Source of the DNA: an uncultured Blautia sp.
GTDB taxonomy: Bacteria; Bacillota; Clostridia; Lachnospirales; Lachnospiraceae
DNA length: 11,895 bases
Assembly (NCBI GenBank): GCA_900551465.1
Contig: URWL01000025.1
Coordinates: forward strand, 1 to 11,895
Direction of reading: 5' to 3'
Of this stretch, positions 5,643 to 11,895 are shown in pieces; within the stretch, counting starts at the first letter, position 1; the number at the start of each line of letters is the position of its first letter. The notes beneath the pieces were generated by a model, which was not told where the DNA came from, ran no database searches, and saw nothing but the letters and a program-made list of their open reading frames with translations. A program made the position numbers and the translations under genes.

Positions 5643-5869
5643 TACTAACTTGTGTTGTAATACATATCGATATCAGGATAATAAAAATATATGTCAAATA
5701 TTTATAATGAAAAAGATGGATCAGATTGAAAATCAGGAACATTATCCTTTGACGGCAGACTTAGAATGGTCAGCTGAATTGATTTTACAGACAGTTATTG
5801 TAGATTTATTTATTATATGCTATTATAAAAAAGTAAACGTAGAGGGATAAAATATCTGAGGTAAATACA
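5643..5869 (+). other. AT-rich leader region upstream of jetA, with an untrusted small ORF
   Basis: These 227 bases separate the divergent membrane-protein promoter from jetA. An open frame at 5707-5850 would encode 47 residues (starting MKKMDQIENQ, ending KKVNVEG), with a hydrophobic patch ILQTVIVDLFIICYY. It has no Shine-Dalgarno sequence and its ATG overlaps a TATAAT string at 5703-5708, so I do not call it a gene. It may be a gene remnant, for example of a lost regulator, or plain leader. A possible early promoter, TTGTAA (5655-5660) with GATAAT (5677-5682) and a 16-bp spacer, also lies here. Confidence 0.35.
5798..5826 (+). promoter_or_regulatory. Candidate promoter of the jetABC operon
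   Basis: An extended -10 box, TGCTATTAT, occupies 5818-5826, with a partial -35 (TTGTAG) at 5798-5803 and a 17-bp spacer. Transcription would start near 5833, about 37 bases before the jetA ATG. The TGn extension compensates for the poor -35. A second option upstream is TTGTAA/GATAAT at 5655-5682. Confidence 0.4.
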
Positions 5870-7357
5870 ATGAAGATCCAGGAAAAAATGAGAAAGCCGA
5901 TGCTTGAGGCGAAATATCTGAACGTAGAAAATACAGACAGATATCGTCCGATCATCCGGCTTTTTTATTTAAAGTATGAGAAATTAAAATATTGGTTATA
6001 TCAGGAAGAAGTATTTGAGGAATTGAAAGAAGATCCATATTTTGGATCCTATACAATGGAGCAATGTCAACAGGATCTGACTGCACTGGCATCCTGGGGA
6101 AATCTGATTACAATTCAGGATACCAGAAAGGTAAACAGTATTGAAGAATTTAAAAATAAAAAATTTCGTTATCAGCTTTCGGAAACAGCAGTAGAAATAG
6201 AACGAATGGTTATAAGGGTGGAAAATTTGTTTATAGAGGGATCTTCATTGGAACCAACTCTTCTGGAACGTCTGAGAATTAATTTCGGAAGACTGGAAGA
6301 AATGGTATCTAAGAATCCGGAAAAGCTGTATGGATGGTGGAATGATCTGAACAATGATTTTATTCGCCTGAACCAGAACTATCAGGATTATATGCGGGAG
6401 CTGAACAGTATCAAAGCAGAAGAAATGATGAAAACAAAGGAATTTCTGCTATTTAAAGATCGCCTTATTGAGTATCTGCGTTCTTTTGTAAAAGGACTTC
6501 AGGCGAATGTTTCTGCAATTGAACAGAAGCTTCGGAATATTGACAAAACAATTGTAACTAAGCTTGTAGAACAGGTCACATCCTATGAGCTTTCTATTCC
6601 GAGAATTGATGTAGAAGTGGACGAGAAGATGATCTATGATAAAATTATGGGTCGATGGGAAAGTATGGTGGAATGGTTTGCTGGCAAAGATGGAATACAG
6701 TCAGAAGCCGGAAAAGTATTTGATACAACTAATGAGATTATCCGCAAGATTACCCGGTATGCAGCCCGAATCAGTGAAATGAGCAGCCAGGGGGCAAACC
6801 GAAGAGAAGAGTATAAAAAAGTAGCTCAGATTTTTTCTGAATGCAGAGATATTCAGGAGGCTCATAGACTGGCAGCGGTTGTATTTGGCATAGAAAAGCC
6901 ATTGCATTTAAAGGGCGCTATCCAGCGGGAAACAGACAGCATTAACAGTGGAGTATATGAAGAAAATCCCTGTGTACTCACTTTGACTCCAAGAATTCGA
7001 ACATACCGTGAAAAAGCAAAACGAACAGGAATCCGTGATCGTTCCAGGGAAAAAGAGGAAATGCGTATAGCAGAAATAGAGAAACAGGAAAAAGAAAGAA
7101 AACTTTTGAAAAGCTATATAAAAGATAATCGTCTGGAATTTTCAAAGCTGCCAATACTTGAACCACAGGTAAGAGATATGTTTCTGTTATGGCTGTCAAA
7201 GGCTCTGGAAAAAAAGAATTCCAGGGCGAAGACAGAAGAGGGACAAACCTATTATATAGAGAAAACAGATGTCCGTAAATACTGTACGCTGAACTGTACT
7301 GACGGTGTTTTTCAGATGCCGGCTTATACCATAATATTCGAGGAAGAAAAGGAATAA
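5870..7357 (+). CDS. jetA: Wadjet anti-plasmid system protein JetA, type II (DUF2397/TIGR02677 family)
   Basis: This 495-residue protein is the kleisin-like (MukF-related) subunit that bridges the JetC ATPase. Residues 15-115 carry the family's N-terminal winged-helix region: KYLNVENTDRYRPIIRLFY, YWLYQEEVFEEL, and the block DLTALASWGNLITIQDT (69-85) followed by RYQLSETAVEIERM. Residues 150-225 are helical, with the family pattern W-N-DFIRLNQNYQDYMREL and EFLLFKDRLIEYLRSFV (191-207). The block at 311-349 (REEYKKVAQIF ... EAHRLAAVVFGIEKPLHLKG) is also typical. A charged helix at 376-420 leads to a C-terminal domain. The start is preceded by GAGG eight bases upstream; an in-frame ATG at 5888 is a possible alternative. 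jetB follows after one base. Family assignment rests on recalled motif patterns, not on a search. Confidence 0.87.
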   Translation: MKIQEKMRKPMLEAKYLNVENTDRYRPIIRLFYLKYEKLKYWLYQEEVFEELKEDPYFGSYTMEQCQQDLTALASWGNLITIQDTRKVNSIEEFKNKKFRYQLSETAVEIERMVIRVENLFIEGSSLEPTLLERLRINFGRLEEMVSKNPEKLYGWWNDLNNDFIRLNQNYQDYMRELNSIKAEEMMKTKEFLLFKDRLIEYLRSFVKGLQANVSAIEQKLRNIDKTIVTKLVEQVTSYELSIPRIDVEVDEKMIYDKIMGRWESMVEWFAGKDGIQSEAGKVFDTTNEIIRKITRYAARISEMSSQGANRREEYKKVAQIFSECRDIQEAHRLAAVVFGIEKPLHLKGAIQRETDSINSGVYEENPCVLTLTPRIRTYREKAKRTGIRDRSREKEEMRIAEIEKQEKERKLLKSYIKDNRLEFSKLPILEPQVRDMFLLWLSKALEKKNSRAKTEEGQTYYIEKTDVRKYCTLNCTDGVFQMPAYTIIFEEEKE

Positions 7358-7358
7358 A

Positions 7359-8504
7359 ATGAACACATTGGAGATTTTATTAAATCGGAGATGGATACTG
7401 AAAGCAAGAGACAGGGAACTTTACTATCAGGTAAAAGAAGCTCTGGCTTCCGGGGAAGAGAAACGGTTTTTAAGAGAAAAAATGGGATATCAGGTAATTG
7501 TAAATCCTTATCTTATCAAGGTGGAAAAAATGCCTGCAAAGCCTGAAAACTGGATGGGAATTATGGAATTTAAAGATCCGGTGGAATATGTTTTTTTCTG
7601 TATTGTTCTTATGTTTCTGGAAGAAAAAGAAGCAGAAGAGCAGTTTGTACTTTCTGAACTTACGGAGTATATACAAAGTCAGTATGAAAAAGAACAGATT
7701 GACTGGACTATTTATCGATATCGCCGTCATCTGATAAAAGTTATGAAATATTGTACATTTTGTGGTATTTTACAGGTGGATGACGGAAGTGAAGACGGAT
7801 TTGCCAGAGATTATACAGGGGAAGTTTTGTACGAAAATACGGGAGCTTCCAGATATTTTATGAAGAATTTTACCCAAGATATTATGAGCTATGCGAAACC
7901 GGAAGATTTTGAAAAGGAAGAATGGATAGATGTAAATGAGGACCGGGGCATTGTACGGAGACAGAGAGTTTATCGAAAGCTTTTGATGTCTATGGGAATG
8001 TACAAAAATGCAGATTCAGAAGAAGATTTTGCTTATATTAGAAATTATCGAAATATGATACAGGGAGAACTTTCTGAATTAATCGACTGTGAACTTCAGG
8101 TACACAGAAACAGTGTATTTTTGATTTTGGATGAAAGCTGTCACCTGGGAAGAACCTTTCCGGAAGAAAATACTTTGTCAGATATTGTACTTTTATTTAA
8201 TGGTGTGCTGCAGGAAAAAATCCAGGCAGGAGAGATTTATATAGAGACGGATGAGCAAATCCGACTTCCAAAAGTAACCTTTCAGAAGATGGTAGAGGAG
8301 TGCAAAGAGCGATTTTGCTGTGCCTGGAATAAAACATATCGGGAAATGACATTTGGAGAAATATACCGGGAAGTATACGAGTATATGAGTGAATTAATGT
8401 TGATTGAAGAACGGCATGAAGATATTATTATAAAGCCGGTAATGGGAAAGATTATGGGAACCTATCCACCAGATTTTCATTTAAAAGGAGCAAAGGATGA
8501 ATAA
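7359..8504 (+). CDS. jetB: Wadjet anti-plasmid system protein JetB, type II (DUF2398/TIGR02678 family)
   Basis: This 381-residue protein is the KITE-like (MukE-related) partner of JetA. The opening LLNRRWILKARDRELYYQVKEAL, then FLREKMGYQVIVNPYLIKVEKMPAKP (38-63) and the helical stretch VEYVFFCIVLMFLEEKEAEEQFVLSELTEYI (76-106), follow the DUF2398 pattern. The GILQVDDGSEDGFA block (136-149) and LYENTGASRYF are also family-like. The C-terminal third, from about 305 to 375, looks like a winged helix (LPKVTFQKMVEECKERF). No signal peptide or membrane segment is seen. Its ATG lies one base after the jetA stop, with AAAAGGA just upstream, and its last codons overlap the jetC start. Subunits of such complexes are often translated in coupled fashion. 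What it contacts here is inferred from characterised Wadjet/MukBEF complexes. Confidence 0.85.
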   Translation: MNTLEILLNRRWILKARDRELYYQVKEALASGEEKRFLREKMGYQVIVNPYLIKVEKMPAKPENWMGIMEFKDPVEYVFFCIVLMFLEEKEAEEQFVLSELTEYIQSQYEKEQIDWTIYRYRRHLIKVMKYCTFCGILQVDDGSEDGFARDYTGEVLYENTGASRYFMKNFTQDIMSYAKPEDFEKEEWIDVNEDRGIVRRQRVYRKLLMSMGMYKNADSEEDFAYIRNYRNMIQGELSELIDCELQVHRNSVFLILDESCHLGRTFPEENTLSDIVLLFNGVLQEKIQAGEIYIETDEQIRLPKVTFQKMVEECKERFCCAWNKTYREMTFGEIYREVYEYMSELMLIEERHEDIIIKPVMGKIMGTYPPDFHLKGAKDE

Positions 8505-11500
8505 TAGCAAGTGGCAGATTAATAAAGTAGGGTTGATTGATTTCTGGTATTATGATGAAGAAGAGTTCGATTTTCTGGATGGTCGTATGTTGTTAAGAGG
8601 TGCCAATGGATCCGGAAAATCTGTTACAATGCAGAGTTTTATCCCACTTTTACTGGATGGAAATATGCGGCCGGAACGCCTGGATCCTTTTGGCTCGAGG
8701 GCAAGAAAAATGGAAAATTATCTTTTGGAAGAAGGAGATGACAGAGAGGAACGTACCGGATATCTTTATATGGAATTTAAGAGGTTAAAAAGTGAAGAAT
8801 ACATGACATTAGGACTGGGAATCCGTGCCAGAAAAAATAAAAAGCTGGAATCCTGGTATTTTTGTATTACAGATAATCGAAGAGTAGGACAGGATATTTT
8901 TCTTTATAAGGATGTAGAAAATAAGATAACCTGTTCAAAAACAGAGTTGAGAAACCGTATAGGAACCGGTGGTATGGTTATGGAAACACAGGGAGAATAT
9001 GCTGCCTGTGTTAACCGTCTTTTATTTGGTTTTGAGACACCAGAGGAATACAAAGAACTTCTGGAACTTCTGATCCAGCTCCGAACACCTAAACTTTCCA
9101 AAGATTTTAAGCCCTCGGTGATTAATGAAATTTTGAGCAGTTCATTGCAGACTTTGTCGGAGGATGACCTTCGTCCGATGTCTGAAGCAATTGAAAATAT
9201 GGACAGTCTGAAAACAAACTTAGATGCTCTAAATGAAAGTATAAGTGCAGCCAGACAGATTGAAAAAGTTTATGATCAGTATAATCAGATTGTGCTTTAT
9301 GATAAAGCGCTAATATTTACTGAGGTTCTGAAAAATCTGGATATCTGCGAAAAAACAGAACAGGAAAATTCAGTAAAAATTAAGGATGAGAAAGAACTTT
9401 TGATCCATGAAAAGCAACACTATGAAAATCTGATCTGTGAAGAAAATATATTAAAAGAAGAGCGTGATTCTCTGGCAGGAAGTGATGCGGCAAGACTGAA
9501 AGAACAGGAAATGAAGCTTGTACAGGAACTTCAGGAAAAACAGACAGAGCAGAAGAAAAAGGAATCACAGGAGCAGGAGAAAAAAGAAAAACAGCTGGAT
9601 GCTGATGAGAAACTCAGAAAAGAAAAAGAAAAAAATGAGAGTATATGGTGCTCTATGGAAGAGTGTCTGGATGAAATGGAAGAGGTCATGGAGGAAGTCC
9701 CCTTTGATGAGTTTTCATTTTTAAGAAAAGAGCTTCTGGAGGATCAGAATCCATCCTATTCTTTTTCCGCTCATAATGCTTTGCTGAAAGACTACAGTGA
9801 AAAAGTACGACAGGGAAAGGAGGGGCTGGAGGAGGAAAGGAACAGTCAGGAACGTTATGATAGATATCTGGAAGAACTGGATCTCTGCCAGAAGGAACGA
9901 GATTACACAGAAAGAGAAGTTCAGCAGTATGAAAAACTTTTTGAGGAAACAAAGGCAGAGCTGACTGAAAAAATTTATATCTGGGCACATGGAAACAAGG
10001 AACTTCATCCAGAGCCGGATATTTTAAAAGAGATGACCCGCAAAATCCATGAGTATGAACTGGGAAAGGATTTTCTGGAAATTCGTGATCTGGTAAAGAA
10101 TGTTATGTTCAGTAAAGAAGGGGGATTAAATCGGGAGATTCTCCGGATAGAACAGGATAAAAAAAGAGTCTGGGAAGAACTGGAGGCAACAAAAACAGAA
10201 CTGGAAGACTGGAAAAACCAGAAGGATCCTGAACCGGAACAACCGGACAGTGTAAAAGAAAACCGTCATCGTTTAATGGAGAAGGGAATTCCCTATATGC
10301 AGTTTTATAAGACCATTGAATTTGATGAACAATTAACCAGGGAACAGGCAGATCATCTGGAAGAAGCACTGTTAAATATGGGAGTTTTGGATGCTCTGAT
10401 TATTTCAGAGGAATATCGGGAGCAGGTTCTTGCCTTGGATGCAGGTATCTGTGATAAGTATATTTTCAGTGATGTTTCTCATGTGAAAGAAAACTTAACT
10501 CAGGTTCTGGCAGTAGATAACGGAGATCAGGATATCCTTCTGTATCAGAGTATTTCTAATATATTATCTTCTATAGGCTTTGGAAATCATAATCAGCAGG
10601 ACGGGCATTCCTGGATCGACAGGAACGGAAATTATCGGATCGGTGTACTGGAAGGAACGGTAACCAAAGAATATAAAGCTCGCTTTATCGGTGTAAGCGC
10701 CAGAGAAGAATACAGAAAAAATAAGATAGAAGAGCTGACAGGAATCCTGGAACATAAAGAAAATGCATTGCTTCTTTTAGAAGAGGATTTTAATAAATAT
10801 GAAGACAGAAAAGCACTTCTGAAAGACGAATGGGAGCACTTTCCAAAAGAAGATGATCTGAAAACTGCGGCAAAATCATTATCAGAATGGGAGTATAAAC
10901 TGGGGCTTGCAGTCAGACGAATGGGAGAGCAGCAGGCGCTGACAGAAAAAGAGAGGAAACTTCTGGATCAGATACGAATTCGTGCGAGGGAGCTTTGTTC
11001 AAAAGCATTTTTAGCGCCGCGATTTGATCTGTTTGTACAGGTACAGGACTCCTTAAACTGTTATAAAGATCTTTTATCCGGCCTTCAGATTTTCTGGGGA
11101 AATTATCAAAATAGTCTTCGATTTGCAGAAAGCCAGAAGGAATATCTGGAGGAGCTGGAACAGGATCTGGATGAGATCCGGTATGAAAAGATAAAAAATC
11201 AGCAGAAAATCAGGGAATTAGAAGGACTTTTAGATTCTGCCAGAAAACAGCTGGAACTTACGGATTATGAACAGATCCGGGAACGTCTGGATATTTGTAT
11301 AAAACGTCTTCAGGAGCTTCCAAAGGAACGGGAAAACTGTGTAAGAAAGCAGGAGGCACTGGAAAAAGAAATACAGATTTTTGAAGAAAAAAAGCAGGAT
11401 AATCTAATAAAAAAGCAGGAGCTGCAGAGAAAAAAGGAGCACTATCAGATTGTATTTAAGAAAGAGTATGATCTGGGGTATGTAGAGAAAAATTTTGTGC

Positions 11501-11895
11501 TTACAGAGGATATGGAAGACCAGGCCAGGAAAATCTGCAGAATGTATGCAGGAGAATTTGGTAATAAAAAACAAAACGATCTCTTTGGGAATCTTCAGGA
11601 GATTTATCATCAGAACAGAGGCTGTCTCCTGGATTATCAGATTACACTTTTGTCTCTGTTTACAGAATTAGATGAAGAAACAGTCCTCTTTGACATAAGT
11701 GTAAAGAGAATTGACATTTCTGCAAAATACAGGGGAACTCCGGTAACCTTTAAAGAATTGATCCGAAAGCTTGTGGAGGATGCAGATGCATTGTCCAGAC
11801 TGCTAAATGAGAGGGATCGAGAGTTATTCGAAGATATCCTTGCCAATACTATCAGCAAAAAGATCAGGATAAAAATACAGGCAAGCAGACGCTGG
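8497..11895 (+). CDS. jetC: Wadjet anti-plasmid system protein JetC, type II SMC-like ATPase (TIGR02680 family), cut by the right edge
   Basis: The frame is open from the ATG at 8497 to the last base, 1133 codons without a stop. AAAAGGAG ends six bases before the ATG, which overlaps the jetB end by eight bases. Residues 1-215 are the N-terminal half of an SMC-type head: WQINKVGLIDFWYYDEEEF, the Walker A motif GANGSGKS (35-42), LLLDGNMRPERLDPFGSRARKMENYLLE (51-78) and the QLRTPKLSKDFKPSVINEIL block (194-213). Coiled coil follows from about 235, very rich in K, E and Q near 340-395. A central non-coil region lies near 590-745, with GVLDALIISEE and WIDRNGNYRIGVLEG, and more coil continues to about 995. 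The window stops at the ERDRELFEDIL...RRW segment, just before the expected C-terminal head with the ABC signature and Walker B. In known systems this motor extrudes DNA loops and hands small circles to the JetD nuclease. Confidence 0.88.
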   Translation, partial: MNNSKWQINKVGLIDFWYYDEEEFDFLDGRMLLRGANGSGKSVTMQSFIPLLLDGNMRPERLDPFGSRARKMENYLLEEGDDREERTGYLYMEFKRLKSEEYMTLGLGIRARKNKKLESWYFCITDNRRVGQDIFLYKDVENKITCSKTELRNRIGTGGMVMETQGEYAACVNRLLFGFETPEEYKELLELLIQLRTPKLSKDFKPSVINEILSSSLQTLSEDDLRPMSEAIENMDSLKTNLDALNESISAARQIEKVYDQYNQIVLYDKALIFTEVLKNLDICEKTEQENSVKIKDEKELLIHEKQHYENLICEENILKEERDSLAGSDAARLKEQEMKLVQELQEKQTEQKKKESQEQEKKEKQLDADEKLRKEKEKNESIWCSMEECLDEMEEVMEEVPFDEFSFLRKELLEDQNPSYSFSAHNALLKDYSEKVRQGKEGLEEERNSQERYDRYLEELDLCQKERDYTEREVQQYEKLFEETKAELTEKIYIWAHGNKELHPEPDILKEMTRKIHEYELGKDFLEIRDLVKNVMFSKEGGLNREILRIEQDKKRVWEELEATKTELEDWKNQKDPEPEQPDSVKENRHRLMEKGIPYMQFYKTIEFDEQLTREQADHLEEALLNMGVLDALIISEEYREQVLALDAGICDKYIFSDVSHVKENLTQVLAVDNGDQDILLYQSISNILSSIGFGNHNQQDGHSWIDRNGNYRIGVLEGTVTKEYKARFIGVSAREEYRKNKIEELTGILEHKENALLLLEEDFNKYEDRKALLKDEWEHFPKEDDLKTAAKSLSEWEYKLGLAVRRMGEQQALTEKERKLLDQIRIRARELCSKAFLAPRFDLFVQVQDSLNCYKDLLSGLQIFWGNYQNSLRFAESQKEYLEELEQDLDEIRYEKIKNQQKIRELEGLLDSARKQLELTDYEQIRERLDICIKRLQELPKERENCVRKQEALEKEIQIFEEKKQDNLIKKQELQRKKEHYQIVFKKEYDLGYVEKNFVLTEDMEDQARKICRMYAGEFGNKKQNDLFGNLQEIYHQNRGCLLDYQITLLSLFTELDEETVLFDISVKRIDISAKYRGTPVTFKELIRKLVEDADALSRLLNERDRELFEDILANTISKKIRIKIQASRRW

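Noticed and set aside
5664..5673. 10-bp palindrome ATATCGATAT upstream of jetA
   Set aside because: It is short, AT-rich and unrepeated, so a chance occurrence is likely; no operator is claimed.
5650..5850. 66-codon plus-strand open frame ahead of jetA
   Set aside because: It starts at a non-ATG codon, has no ribosome binding site at this start or at the internal ATG at 5707, overlaps promoter-like strings and resembles no family. It is kept only as a possible remnant.
5870..8504. Type I (DUF3375/DUF4194) or type III Wadjet assignment
   Set aside because: The JetA blocks (SWGNLITIQDT, EAHRLAAVVFG) and JetB blocks fit the DUF2397/DUF2398 pattern better, and JetC fits TIGR02680. This was judged from memory, so the subtype carries some uncertainty.
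9380..10369. Several minus-strand open frames of 60-100 codons opposite jetC
   Set aside because: They are shadows of the long A-rich coiled-coil coding sequence, without ribosome binding sites or family resemblance.

Overview
The window is low-GC, Gram-positive DNA. It has strong AGGAGG-type ribosome binding sites, A-rich coding strands, and a lone carbohydrate ABC permease/binding-protein set with no ATPase gene. Together these suggest a gut Firmicute of the Lachnospiraceae type (Blautia/Ruminococcus-like). That placement is inference from gene content and style, not from a marker gene.

Left part (1-5059). A calcineurin-like metallophosphoesterase runs off the left edge on the minus strand. 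Diverging from it is a five-gene uptake operon: GntR/UTRA repressor, MalG-type permease, secreted solute-binding protein, MalF-type permease and an inositol-monophosphatase-family phosphatase. Genes 1 and 2 overlap by 4 bp, and an RNA hairpin sits just before the binding-protein gene. Two copies of the near-palindrome TGTCWGACA, 85 bp apart in the divergent region, are good candidates for the repressor's operators. A third copy lies inside the phosphatase gene. Phosphatase and phosphoesterase genes beside a sugar importer suggest that the nutrient carries, or is metabolised through, a phosphate ester. The substrate cannot be read from the sequence.

Middle part (5060-5869). A small four-helix membrane protein of unknown function is on the minus strand. 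It is driven by a near-ideal sigma-A promoter whose -10 box overlaps a perfect 17-bp palindrome, probably an operator. The region also holds a terminator-like hairpin, a 19-bp exact repeat of a stretch inside the phosphatase gene, and about 225 bp of AT-rich leader before the next operon.

Right part (5870-11895). Three tightly packed genes match JetA, JetB and JetC of the Wadjet anti-plasmid system, best fitting type II (the DUF2397/DUF2398/TIGR02680 families; Mycobacterium smegmatis EptABCD is the known relative). JetA is the kleisin-like subunit, JetB the KITE-like subunit and JetC the SMC-like ATPase. JetC is cut by the right edge after 1133 codons. Its C-terminal ATPase half and the expected nuclease gene jetD lie outside. 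Known Wadjet complexes extrude DNA loops and cleave small circular plasmids. This defence operon is the most interesting system here. It is a recognised type rather than a new one, but its AT-rich leader and the unexplained neighbouring regulatory region deserve a look.
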